NCBI RefSeq assembly: GCF_947495665.1
Contig: NZ_CANLZV010000003.1
Location: 124,001-188,000, forward strand
Reading direction: 5' to 3'
Source: an uncultured Sunxiuqinia sp.
GTDB lineage: Bacteria > Bacteroidota > Bacteroidia > Bacteroidales > Prolixibacteraceae
Length of the DNA: 64,000 bases
Shown: one piece after another, positions 49,886 through 60,800 of the stretch
How positions within the stretch are numbered: position 1 is the stretch's first letter
How the letters are laid out: each line of letters begins with the position of its first letter
Position numbers and translations under genes: made by a program
The notes under the pieces: model-generated
Seen by the model: only the letters and a program-made list of their open reading frames with translations
What the model was told of the DNA's origin: nothing
Databases searched by the model: none

Positions 49886-52306
49886 ATGATGAAAGAAAAA
49901 AAAACAACGGGGTTAAAACAATTGGTTTTATTGGCATTAGTCCTTTTTATTCAGATAGGAAGTTTTGCCCAGAAAAATTTCAATGGCACAATAACAAACC
50001 AGCCGGCTACCCGCTGGGAAGAAGCCATGGTAACAGGTAACGGGGTGATGGGGGCTATGATGTACGGTGATCCGTACCAAGAGACCATTGTTATTAACCA
50101 TTGTGAACTGTTTCTTACGCTTGGTACAAAAGAGTTTGTAAAAGACCTTTCAGCTTCAATGCCCGAAATAAAAAAGGCCGCCCTGCAAGCTGGCAAAAAT
50201 GGGCCTTCGGTTGCACACCAAATGATGCTGGAAACGGCCAATCAAAAAATTTCATGGACTGACCCCTTCCATCCGGCTTTTACATTTCACATTGAACAGT
50301 TCGGGGATTATGGTGAAGTGAAAAACTATCAATTGACCGAGAATTTTGAAACAGGAGAGCTAAAAGCATCCTGGGACAACGAAGCAGGACACTGGGAGCG
50401 GAAAATGTTTATTTCCCGCCCCGATAATGTGGTGGTAATGGAATTAACCGGTCCCAAAGGGAAAGTAGATGGTAATTTTTCAATGAAAATGGAACATGAG
50501 TTGATTGATGTTGAAATGACAGCAACGGATACCGAGATAAAGGCACATGCTACCTATGTAAAAGGGAAAGGGGGGTACGACAACCTTGTCCGTTTTATTC
50601 CAACAGGGGGAAACGTTACGGCTAAGAACAATGAAATAAAAGTTAATGCCGCAGATAAGGTGTTAATTGTCATGCAGGTAGAACCATGGCGTGCACCACT
50701 TCCGGAGTCGCAAAGTGAAGTTTGGGCTTTTTCACCAAAGCATCCCGATTTTGTGAATGGATATCCTGAAAACAAGTTGGCTGACATGGAAGCGTATTTG
50801 GATGAATTGGCCATGGATTACAAGAGGTTGTTAAAACCACATGCAAAAGCACATGGCGAATTGTTCTCGCGGGTGAAATTAAATTTAGGTGAAACGCAAT
50901 CTACATCTCAAGAGATGCTAAACTCGGCAGCTGAGAATGGGACAATAACACCGGCTTTGACACAAAAGCTATACGATGCATGCCGGTATTTAATTATTTG
51001 TAGCACCGGCAAAAATCCGGCAAACCTGCAGGGGATTTGGACCGGTACCTGGAAGCCAGAGTGGAGTGGGGACTATACCCTCGATTCAAATATTCAACTC
51101 GAAATTCAATCCATAATGAGTTGCAATATGCCCGAACTGATGGAAGGTTACTTCAAGTTAATTGAGTCATGGTTGGTGGATAGCCGTTTAAACGCCCAAA
51201 AATTATTTGGCTGCCGAGGAATTGTTTCCAATCCAAGGGCTTCAAACACAAACTTGTTCTTGCATTGGGGACGATGGCCCGGCGAACAATCGATTGGTAC
51301 AATGGGCTGGATGCTGCACTTTTTTTATGATTATTATCGCTTTACCGGAGATAAGGATTTTCTGAAAGAAAGAGTGGTGCCTTTACTTAAAGAAAATGCA
51401 TTATTCTACGAGGATTTGCTAAAAGGTACAGAAGACGAAAATGGGAAATATACCTTTTGGATTTCATATTCGCCTGAGCAGGATCATTTGCTTTATGCTA
51501 ACTCTACCTTCGATATTTCGGTATTAAAATCTGTTTTGAGTAACCTTGTCGAATCTTGTGAGCTACTTAACATTGAAAACAACAACTTGCCGAAATGGAA
51601 AGCAATGTTGAAGAAACTGCCGGATTACCAAATCAATGAAAAAGGGGAATTGCAGGAGTGGGCTTACGAAGGTACAACGGAGAATTACAACCAACGTCAC
51701 CATTCTCACTTATTGCCACTTTATCAGTTTTGTGAATTTGACAAAGAAAGTGACCCTGTTTTATGGGCAGCTTCTGAAAAAGCCTTTGAAGGAAAGAAAA
51801 AAGGATTTCTAAATAATTGGAAAAACCCGGATAGTAATCACATCACCCATGGAATTATTAATCAGGCACAATGTGCAGCACGTTTAGGGCGGGCTGATGT
51901 TGTTCACGAAGTACTATCAAGACTTGTTGCGAAAAAATATGTATTTCCGAGTTTTATGATTTCCTACTGGCCGGATAACAAAGGTTATGGGTTTGATCCC
52001 GTCGGTACAATTCCTGATGTGATCAATAATTCTTTGATATTTGCCTGGGATGGAAAATTAGATGTTTTACCAGCATTGCCTAAAGAGTGGGAAAAAGGTT
52101 CTCTTGAAAATGTGCTTTTACGTGGACAAATGCAGGTTGAGGAACTTGTCTGGGATGTAAACAAAGGAAAAGTAAGTTTGAATATTAAATCCGAAATTAA
52201 ACAGGAAATTGAGGTTCGTTTGCCTGAATGCCTGAACTTCAATAACATTGAAATAAATGGGAAACAATACACTTTAGGCTCAGAAAAGCTTATTGTAAAA
52301 CTATAG
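49886..52306 (+). CDS. Divergent GH95-family enzyme (T-x-D-x-N active site)
   Basis: An 806-residue secreted protein (signal peptide to GSFAQ), last intact enzyme of the PUL. Opening motif MVTGNGVMGAMMYG; the barrel has ANLQGIWTG, then T397-L-D399-S-N401 followed by IQLEIQS instead of the NYWPAE segment; the acid candidate is E531 in YSPEQD. The region near the usual FQ-DGN reads YGFDPVGTIPDVINN, so the second acidic residue is moved or supplied differently. It is the most changed of the four GH95 proteins; the substrate cannot be predicted from GH95 fucosidases. Confidence 0.82.
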   Translation: MMKEKKTTGLKQLVLLALVLFIQIGSFAQKNFNGTITNQPATRWEEAMVTGNGVMGAMMYGDPYQETIVINHCELFLTLGTKEFVKDLSASMPEIKKAALQAGKNGPSVAHQMMLETANQKISWTDPFHPAFTFHIEQFGDYGEVKNYQLTENFETGELKASWDNEAGHWERKMFISRPDNVVVMELTGPKGKVDGNFSMKMEHELIDVEMTATDTEIKAHATYVKGKGGYDNLVRFIPTGGNVTAKNNEIKVNAADKVLIVMQVEPWRAPLPESQSEVWAFSPKHPDFVNGYPENKLADMEAYLDELAMDYKRLLKPHAKAHGELFSRVKLNLGETQSTSQEMLNSAAENGTITPALTQKLYDACRYLIICSTGKNPANLQGIWTGTWKPEWSGDYTLDSNIQLEIQSIMSCNMPELMEGYFKLIESWLVDSRLNAQKLFGCRGIVSNPRASNTNLFLHWGRWPGEQSIGTMGWMLHFFYDYYRFTGDKDFLKERVVPLLKENALFYEDLLKGTEDENGKYTFWISYSPEQDHLLYANSTFDISVLKSVLSNLVESCELLNIENNNLPKWKAMLKKLPDYQINEKGELQEWAYEGTTENYNQRHHSHLLPLYQFCEFDKESDPVLWAASEKAFEGKKKGFLNNWKNPDSNHITHGIINQAQCAARLGRADVVHEVLSRLVAKKYVFPSFMISYWPDNKGYGFDPVGTIPDVINNSLIFAWDGKLDVLPALPKEWEKGSLENVLLRGQMQVEELVWDVNKGKVSLNIKSEIKQEIEVRLPECLNFNNIEINGKQYTLGSEKLIVKL

Positions 52307-52864
52307 CTTGTTTACTTACGGTTTGTTTAAATAATTAATACATTTAGACAATGAAATGCATTTTGATTTTCATCTTGTTACTTGCAATATATGAGATAAA
52401 TAATCTTAAAGTGCAATTAGAAAAGAACTTTACGGAACGAGGCATTGCACCCTTCTTGTGAGTAAAAGAAAGTTAGTGGAACAAATTGTATTGAAGCAGT
52501 TTCAAAGTAAATAGATCTTTTAATGCATGTTTAGGATTAAAATAATATCGAGAGCTTAGTATTTTAGAAAGTAGGATTTGTGCATTTCTTGAGCTGATTT
52601 GTGTGATGTATTAAAAGAAAATGCATCATATCATTGTATGGGAATATATCTAACGATTAGCGTCGAAAAATAGTGATCGAAATAAATTATGATAATATCA
52701 ATGTCGTTTGTTATTCTTTCTTGCCAATTTTTCTGAGTAAACTAGTCTCAAGGCCAAAAATGACCCTTATTGAATTAAGACTTTGGTGATTGTTTAGTAA
52801 TGGAGTTTGTTTTCTGGAATACTCATTGAAGGACGGAGTTGCTTCATTAACTAAATAATATAGT
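52307..52864 (+). other. Gene-poor gap after the PUL, with one short signal-peptide-like ORF
   Basis: About 560 AT-rich bases. A 36-codon frame at 52351-52461 begins with a good signal-like stretch (MKCILIFILLLAIYE) and then stops; it may be the 5' remnant of a secreted protein gene. I see nothing else coding and no clear terminator after the last GH95. Confidence 0.4.
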
Positions 52865-54906
52865 ATGGAAAAAACTAAAATAGCCTTTAATTTTTTTATT
52901 ATGCTTTTTGTAGGTGTGGTGTTTTTTGCTGCATACTTCACAGCACAGGTAAAATATACCGTTCCCGCCATAGAATGGTAAGAGCCGTTTGGAAATCATC
53001 GTGCAGAATTGCAAAACCTAGAGATATTGTTGCCCTTAATTTGTTATGGCGCAAGCATGATAAAAATCTAGAAGACAGGCAATTTATTATAGCGAATGCA
53101 GTTACCGGTGATACAATAACCAATATATACCGACATGAGGTAAATAACGAAAGATGTCGAATTGCTTTTGGGCCTATAACACAACCTGGGACTTATCATC
53201 TCTATCATTTGCCTTACACTCCGGAATACAAGGATTTTAGTGCAAGGAAATATTTGACAAAAGAAAAAGAACCAGAAAAAGAATGGCTTAACAGAACAGG
53301 ATTAACAGGTGGAGAGCTACAACTTGATGATCTGCCAAAATGTAGTGTTGATGTTATTCAGGCTAGATCCGAATTTCACTTTTTTTATCCTATGGAGGTT
53401 CCTGCTTTGAAAGATGAAATTCAAAAATATGTCAGTAAATACGATGAACCCTATCTTGTGTTTCGGGAAGATCGTATCCGTCCAATTAAAATGTTGGATG
53501 CTTTGCCATTAATTTGGCTGCAAAGCCAACCGTCTTTAAGGTTCAGGGGAACGGACTGCAGAAATGAATATTATGCCTTACAGTCTGGTGTTTATGCTTC
53601 TAAGGTTTCGTTAAAAGATCTGAAAGTAAATTTTCTGAACTGGTAAATGATTCCGGTGATCGAATACCTGCATCTTCAATGACCTGTTTTAATAAACATG
53701 GGGTAGATATTGAGCGAAACCTTTTGTACTTACAGTTAATGTTGGAAAAGGGAAAGTTCAATCGCTATGGATTGGAATTGACATTTTGGAAGAAGCTATT
53801 CCGGGAAATTATAAAGGCATTTTTACAGTGGAAGCCGATGGTTTGAAGAGTAAACAGGTTGAAATTAATCTTGAAGTAGAGAATTCTATTTTGACTAACA
53901 GAGGTGATGGCGAAACATGCAGGCATTCAGGGGAAAGGTGGCTGAATTCAACAATAGGTATTTACGATGAACCGGTGACACCATGTACAAATATTTCTGT
54001 AAAGGAATGAAAATTGTCATGTCTTGCCCGGGATATAGAATTAAACCAGGCAGGATTACCAGAAAAAGTATTGGCATGGGAAAATGATGCACTGGATGGT
54101 GCAATTCAGTTTACCATCGAATCAAACAATAAGGTTCTTAATTTGGACTCTAAATCGTTTCAGTACACAAAAGGGAAAATGGAATTGTTGCCTGTGAAGC
54201 TATTTCAGAGAATGAAAGCCTTAGATTAACTTGTAAGGGGGCAATGGAATTTGACGGAAGGCTTAGTTACGATTGTATTGTTACAGCAAAAAAGAATATA
54301 CACCTGCAAGACATCAGGTTGGAGATTCCGTATCGAAAAGATATTGCAGAATATATGATAGGTATGGGAAGAATGGAGGGCTATACTCCTGAATTTGGTA
54401 AATCGATATGGCGCAGGGAAGAAGAAAGTTTTTGGTTAGGAAATGCGAAAGGAAGTTTGCACTGTGAACTGTGCGGAGGTTCATATCATGGATCATTGCT
54501 GAATTTGTATCAACTTAATCACCCCAGGTCATGGTACAATGGGGTAAATGGCGGTTTTAGAATTGATACGAAAAATGAAACTGTTGAGGCAATGGCTTAC
54601 AGCGGCTACCGGCCGATGCAAGAAGGAGAAGAAGTGACTAATAAGTTTGCTTTGATTGTTAGTCCTGCGGAACCATATAACCCGAACGATCAATGGAAAT
54701 ATAAATATGAACACAATCCCAAGCCACGCAAAGAGGTAGTAGTTAATGGCAGAAATATGATGAATGTGCATCATGCCAATAAGTACAACAGAGGAAATTG
54801 TAACTGCAAATACGAAGGGATTGATCAGCTTGGAGTTGCAAAAAGAAATCGAGTGTTTATAAAAAAAAATGATGAAAAAATAGCCATGATTTGTGGATAT
54901 GCATAA
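52865..54906 (+). pseudogene. Broken large glycosidase gene, GH123-like/DUF6067-type
   Basis: Pieces in shifting frames add up to the N-terminal two thirds of a large secreted glycosidase. In order: signal peptide and TVPAIEW, in-frame TAA at 52979, EPFGNHRAELQ, frameshift near 53020, a 220-codon block (LEDRQFIIANAVTG, RHEVNNERCRIAFGP), frameshift near 53640, IPASSMTCFNKHGVD, frameshift near 53720, VGKGKVQSLWIGIDI to HSGERWLNSTIGI, in-frame TGA at 54008, CLARDIELNQAGLPE, frameshift near 54185, then GAMEFDGRLSYDC to ICGYA, where it ends without the rest of the barrel. The order of these motifs matches GH123-like 'glycoside hydrolase domain' proteins as I remember them. At least six lesions make it non-functional. 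Confidence 0.8.
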
Positions 54907-54988
54907 GGAACCTGAATGTTTAGCCAAGTATCGAGACTGTAAAATAAGCTCTGTTTAATAATATTAATTTAGTGCCGATAGAGAAATT

Positions 54989-55542
54989 ATGGAAAGCGTA
55001 GAATTTGAAGCGATGAGTGACAAAGCCCTAGGGCAGTTACGCAATGGGCAATCTCTAACTGGAAAAGATGGTATTTTTGCACCTATTACTGAAAGAGTTT
55101 ATTGAAAGTGCTCTTGGTGGGGAGATGAGTTCCCATTTGGGAGATTGGGAGCATTTATTAGACAATAATCGTAATGAAAAAAAGCAAAACACTCAAAACT
55201 GATTCGAAAGAAATTGAAATTACGACAACACAAGAACGCTAGTGCTGCTTGGAACCGAAACTGGTAAAAAACCATGCCCCTATAATAATTGGATTATAGG
55301 GCTGAGATGAGTTTTCTGTACATCTCCAATGAAATCAAAGAGATTTACGATTTCGACATCTCAAATTCTACATTAAACGAGATAGCCGACCGTATCATTC
55401 TACAGGTTAAAGCGTGACAAAGCCGCCCATTTGAATCGCTTTACATGATTGTCTACCATTGATGCTATGCACTACAAGGTCAGAGATAAAGGCTGTCTGG
55501 TAAGCCGCGTTGTGTATATCGATTTTACTTTTCTCATCTAAA
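54989..55542 (+). mobile_element. Degenerate IS256-family (mutator) transposase remnant
   Basis: Frameshifted fragments in family order: N-terminal LLKEFIESALGGEMSSHLG, KTLKTDSKEIEI, a central MSFLYISNEIKEIYDFDIS plus STLNEIADRI, then IDAMHYKVRDKG, which corresponds to the catalytic-Asp block (Y-L-D-A-I-H-x-K-V-R) of IS256 transposases. Only about half of a full transposase remains and every block is in a different frame; no terminal inverted repeats were found. It abuts the truncated glycosidase pseudogene and may have caused its truncation. Confidence 0.72.
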
Positions 55543-55553
55543 TTTTCGACAGC

Positions 55554-56459
55554 TTAAAGTTGTTTGCTTAGATTTTTCATGCGGAATACACTTGGTGTAA
55601 CTCCTTCCCATTTCGAAAAAGTGGATGAGAAGTGCTGCGATGAATAAAAACCGCAATCCAGAGCTATACTGGTCAGTGTGCGCACCGGATCTGTTAATAG
55701 TTGCTTTGCCTTTTCTAGTCGTATGTAAATTAAATAATTGGCAGGCGTGTAGCCCGTGTGTTCTTTTACAAGCTGGGTTAATGTGGTAATACCTACCTTA
55801 TTCATGCAGGCCATTTCCTGTAAGGTCCATTTTTTGGCAAGCTTACTTTTTAGCATGGCATCGAAATTTGAAAACCACTTGCGGTTCTCTATCCAAAGAC
55901 TATCGCGGTTTTGGATGATGCGCACTGTGTTGATCAGAAATTCCTCAACTAAATTGCAAACTCGCTGGTAATACCCGAATTCTTTTGTTTCAAGCTCTTG
56001 TTGCAGTTGTATAAAAAGCTGTTTAAATAGTTGGGCTTTCTGAATTATGTGCTTCGGATTTTGAGAAAGCACATTTCCAACTACTTGATTTTCGCAATCA
56101 GAAAAACGTGACCAGTTACCCAGATAAAACTGTCCGTTTTCGGTGAAAGTTTCAGGTTTGATAACCATCCAGAATATTTCTCCCAAATCAAGAGCTTCGC
56201 GTGGACTACCGTGTTTTTCCCACGGACAGGTTACAAAACCATTGCCTGGAAGAAGCAAATATTTTTGCTCCCCAACAATCCATTCGTATCTTCCTTTGGT
56301 GACATAACACAATTCGATTCCTTCATTATAATGCATTTGCAATGGTTTTTGACGAATGTCTTTGTATTCTTCAAAACCAAAGTCGTTGATAAACGGAAAC
56401 TCCCGCAGAAGTTCAAATCCTGCTGCGTCACTGTCAGTTCGTGAATAGAAAAAGTGCAT
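55554..56459 (-). CDS. AraC-family transcriptional regulator
   Basis: A 301-residue regulator with an N-terminal cupin-type sensor domain (about 1-170: MHYNEGIELCYVTKGRYEWIV) and a C-terminal double helix-turn-helix (about 200-298: LAKKWTLQEMACMNKVGITTL, then IALDCGFYSSQHFSSTFSKW, the AraC signature). It is transcribed away from the epimerase gene with under 100 bp between, so it most likely activates the mannose-type operon to its right in response to a sugar. Confidence 0.93.
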   Translation of the reverse strand: MHFFYSRTDSDAAGFELLREFPFINDFGFEEYKDIRQKPLQMHYNEGIELCYVTKGRYEWIVGEQKYLLLPGNGFVTCPWEKHGSPREALDLGEIFWMVIKPETFTENGQFYLGNWSRFSDCENQVVGNVLSQNPKHIIQKAQLFKQLFIQLQQELETKEFGYYQRVCNLVEEFLINTVRIIQNRDSLWIENRKWFSNFDAMLKSKLAKKWTLQEMACMNKVGITTLTQLVKEHTGYTPANYLIYIRLEKAKQLLTDPVRTLTSIALDCGFYSSQHFSSTFSKWEGVTPSVFRMKNLSKQL

Positions 56460-56547
56460 GTTTGTATAATATCTTTCAGTGTAAAATTATAGTATTTTTT
56501 GATTTTGCAAAACGATTTCTTTGTTTTTAATTCTTACTAAAAAAACC

Positions 56548-57816
56548 ATGAATAAACTAATTCCTGAAATGCGTACCCTCCAAAAAGCATTTCAAAACGA
56601 GCTGCATCACAATATTTTATCTTTTTGGATAAAGTTTGGTCTTGAAGCTGATGGAGACGGTTTTTACGGTGCAACCGACTTGAATGGAAATCCGATTCTC
56701 AATGCTCCCAAATCATGCGTATTGAATGCCCGCATCCTTTGGACATTTGCAGAAGCTGCTAAAGATTTTGGAAATGAAGAGTATGCTAATGTTGCTCACC
56801 GTGCATATCAGGTTCTGAAAAATGATTTTGCAGACTCGCAGTATGGTGGATATTTCATGAGTATTGATTCTGAAAATAAACCACTCGATACCATTAAGCA
56901 CACTTATGCGCAAGCATTTGTTTTATATGCTTTGAGCAAGTATTACGAATTTGCCCCATCGGATGACCTTCTTCAAAAAATAAAAGTCTATTTCTCTTTT
57001 TTGGAAGAAAAAGCCAAAGATCAACAACAACTAGGCTACCTTGAGGCCTTCACCCGCGATTGGCAAGTGTATTCCGAAAACCGAATGGCCGATAATAACG
57101 AGCCACGGTCGATGAATACGCACCTGCACATCATGGAAGCTTACGCCGCCTGCTATAAAATTTGCAAAGATGAGTTAGTCGAAAAACGACTAAAAGAACT
57201 ATTGGTATTGTTCATCGAAAAAATTATCCGACCAGACGGGCATCTGGGAATTTTCTTTGATGAAGCGTTTAACGAAACAGAATCTTCGAAAGCAATTTGC
57301 TCATTCGGGCACGACATTGAAGCTTCGTGGTTGCTGTGGGAAGCTGCTGAGATTTTGGGTGATCAGGAAATTATTGAAAAGATGAAACCACTTTCAGTAA
57401 AAATGCTGAATCGTGTTGATCGCGTGGGAGTGGATAAGGATGGCGGATTATTTCTGGAATCGACTCGCTTTGGCAGCCACGTACGTACCAACAAGCACTG
57501 GTGGCCGCAAGCCGAAACAGTGGTGGCCTTTATGAACGGGCTGGAATTGACTTCGGATAAAAAATATTGGGACAAGCTCAAATTGAGTTGGAACTTTATC
57601 GATAAGTATATCATTGATCACGAAAACGGAGAGTGGTTCACCAAGGTAAATCGTCTGGGAATTCCGTATCTTATTGAGCCGAAAGACGATCCTTCGCCAT
57701 ATTACCGGAACGATTGGAAAATTGATCCATGGAAGTGCCCATACCACAATGGGCGGGCTATGATGGAACTGATTTCGAGAATTGAAAAGATGATAAGCAG
57801 TAAACAAAAACCTTAA
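56548..57816 (+). CDS. AGE-family epimerase/isomerase (N-acylglucosamine 2-epimerase superfamily)
   Basis: A cytoplasmic (alpha/alpha)6-barrel enzyme, 422 residues from the ATG at 56548 (a TTG nine codons upstream also opens the frame but adds a non-conserved FLILTKK). Family landmarks: GGYFMSID, the histidine-bearing TIKHTYAQAF, MNTHLHIMEAY and SFGHDIEASWL, and WWPQAETV near residue 320. AGE members interconvert mannose with glucose or fructose, or epimerise beta-linked disaccharides; next to alpha-mannosidase genes a mannose isomerase/2-epimerase role is likely. First gene of an operon with 2 bp to the next. Confidence 0.9.
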   Translation: MNKLIPEMRTLQKAFQNELHHNILSFWIKFGLEADGDGFYGATDLNGNPILNAPKSCVLNARILWTFAEAAKDFGNEEYANVAHRAYQVLKNDFADSQYGGYFMSIDSENKPLDTIKHTYAQAFVLYALSKYYEFAPSDDLLQKIKVYFSFLEEKAKDQQQLGYLEAFTRDWQVYSENRMADNNEPRSMNTHLHIMEAYAACYKICKDELVEKRLKELLVLFIEKIIRPDGHLGIFFDEAFNETESSKAICSFGHDIEASWLLWEAAEILGDQEIIEKMKPLSVKMLNRVDRVGVDKDGGLFLESTRFGSHVRTNKHWWPQAETVVAFMNGLELTSDKKYWDKLKLSWNFIDKYIIDHENGEWFTKVNRLGIPYLIEPKDDPSPYYRNDWKIDPWKCPYHNGRAMMELISRIEKMISSKQKP

Positions 57817-57818
57817 TC

Positions 57819-60800
57819 ATGAAACTAAACCACATTGTCGTTACACTAATTATTTTATTGACTGGCTTTCAACTGAAAGCGCAGGATGATTCACTGAAAA
57901 AATTGGCAACCGAATCAAGCAACTGGTTCGAGGGCTTTCAGAAAAACATCGGAGGTAACGAGTTTACTTATCACAGTTTTCGTAACGATGTATCTGCATC
58001 ATTGATTACCCGTTGCACCGATGGGGAAATGGGCATTGAATGGGAAACCGCTGTTGTGCCGGAAAACTGGAATAAAAAAAGCACCGGTTTTTTATGGATT
58101 GCGGCTATCGATTTAACATCGAACAAGCACATTTTCGATGTGTATGTAAACGGAGAAAAACGCTTTGAAATAACTTCATCGGAACAAAAAAACTGGAAAC
58201 TGGAAACTGCCGATGGCGGAACACTTTCGTATATCACCCTCGAAACCGACCACAGCAACGATGCGCACGGTTACATGTCAATGATTGCCCCAACCGATTG
58301 GCTGAGAAAGGGAGCCGCCCAAACGATTAAAATAGAAGGACGGGCACACAAAGACAATACATGGATCATTGTTTATCAGGCCACCGATGCTCTTTCATTT
58401 CTGCAGAACTCGATTGAGTACGATGTTTGGATGGAGATCGAGCTGCGTGAAAACGCAAAAAAGCTTACGGCACAGTTAAAAGCCCCCTTCACGCTTGCCG
58501 GCAAAACTCTTCAGTATCGTTCTGATAAGAAAACAAAAACGATTCAACTAAGCGAAAAGGAAGGTTTTGCCATTGGCGAATTAACTCTCCCGCTTTCTGC
58601 AAAAAATAAAGCTTTTGCGTTGAATGACCCAATGGGCGAAGTGTTTAAGCTTGATGCGCTGGGAAAAGATTTCAAATCGACTCGCTTGCTGGCAAAAGCT
58701 GTTTTACTGAACGAAAGTAAAACCTATGGCGGCAAGACACTGATGACTGCGCGCCGAAATTACAAACCCAATACCGTTTCCGATTTGCTGAAACTCTCGA
58801 AGTCGAGCTTGGGAGATGGACAAATATTGCTTATGAACTCGAGCCACCAGGATATTGCCTGGATGGATTCGCCCGAGAAATGTATCATCGAGCGCGACAC
58901 TATGTTGTTAGCTCCGCTTTTCGAGATGGGACAGAAAGACAAAAGTTACCGCTTCGATGTGGAAGATGTGCTGATGCTGAAAGAATTTGTTGAGCGGCAT
59001 CCTGAAAAGAAGGAGTTGGTCAGGCAGATGCTTGCTGACGGGCGTATTTCCTGTGGCTCAACCTACATTCAGCCTTATGAAGAGATGTACTCGGGCGAAG
59101 CACTGGCACGTCAGTTTTATTTTGGAGCCAAATGGCTGAAAGATCAGTTTAATTACGATGCAACTGTTTATTGGAACGAAGATGTGCCAGGACGCACTCC
59201 GCAAATGATGCAGATGATGCGCAAAGCAGGCACCAAATACATGATGATTAGCCGCCACGAGCGTGGTTTGTTCAATTGGTATAGTCCCGATGGATCTTTT
59301 GTTACAACATTTACTCCTGGACATTACGGAAATGCTTTTTCAGCACTGCAACGCGATTTTCACGAGTCGGCACAGTTTCTGGCAAATAGCTCTCTCGACT
59401 GGGAAAAATATTACAGCCTGAAAACAAAAAGTCCGGTAATTCCTTTATTGTCGGATAACGACATGAGTCCGGCAGTTGATCACAGCAGTTTAGTGCGCAA
59501 CTGGTCGAATATAAAAGAACTTCAAAATGAAAAAGGGAAGTATGTTCCGGTACAGCTTCCCTCGATAAAGATTGCATCAGCGCCCGAGTTCTTTGATGCT
59601 TTGATGGCTCAAAAACCAAAACTTGGAAGCATTAGTGGTGAACGCCCCAATGTGTGGCTTTATATTCATGGTCCCGGGCATCAAAAAGCACTGAAAGCAA
59701 GTCGTGAGGGTGATATTTTGCTAACTATGGCCGAAAAATTTGCCACTGCCAATGCGCTGGTTGATGGCTCGTTCGTCAATTACCCGGAAACGGAATTGCG
59801 CAATGCCTGGGAAGCCAAAATTTATCCCGACCACGGATGGGGCGGCAAGCAAGGGGATATTACCGATGCTTATTTCCATCAGAAATATGAATTTGCCAAA
59901 GCTGAGGCTTTAAGAATTGTGGATAGAAGTTTGAACGAATTGGCTGCGAAAATAAAAACAGAAAGCACGATGGGCCGTCCTTTGGTAGTATTTAACAGCA
60001 TGAATACCGACCGAACGGATCCGGTTTCGATTGAAGTGCGTTTTGCAAAATCGCAAGCTTTGGGACTTCAACTTCAGGATGCACACGGCAAGGAGATTGA
60101 TCTTCAGTTAATAAATGTGAAAAACTATTCGGATGGATCGATCCAATCGGCCACTCTAAATTTTATTGCCGAAGAAGTTCCTTCTATAGGTTACAAAACC
60201 TTCTATCTGAAAAATAATACAGAAGAATTAGCGACTCAAACATTGGTCTTTTCTCCGGAAGTAGAAAACCGTTTTTACAAACTTCGCTTTGCTAATGGTG
60301 GCCTTGCTTCTATTTTTGATAAAGAACTGAATCAGGAGCTGGTCAATTCTGATAAATTTGTAGCTGGTGAAATTTTCACCATGCACTCGGAAGGCAATGG
60401 CGCCGGCGAATTTATTGATGTTCAAAAACCCGACATGCTGGGATTCGATAAAACCGGAAACTACAAAACCAATTGGGAGATTGAAGAAAGCGGCGCGGTT
60501 TCGACTACCTATAAGTACCGCCAAAAAATACGGCATGCGGTAGTCGAACAACGAATTGTCGTTTTTAATCAACAAAAACGTATTGATTTCGAAACTCAAA
60601 TATTGAATTGGGAAGGTGTGTTGTACCGCGAATTCCGTATGGCTTTGCCGCTAAACATGACCGATGGCCAAGTGGCTTACGAAGTGCCCTTTGGCGTGGT
60701 TGAAGTGGGTGAAGACGAGATTGAAGGAGCAGCCGGCGAACGTTATACAACCATTTGTAAAACGATTCACCCACGTGGCATCGAAAACTGGATCAGCGCT

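Noticed and set aside
52711-52971. 86-codon minus-strand ORF
   Set aside because: It overlaps the antisense of the pseudogene's signal-peptide region and shows no family features.
56460-56547. Bacteroidota -7 promoter element between the AraC and epimerase genes
   Set aside because: A TA-T-run-G word is present but has one base too many for TAnnTTTG, and no matching -33 element was clear.
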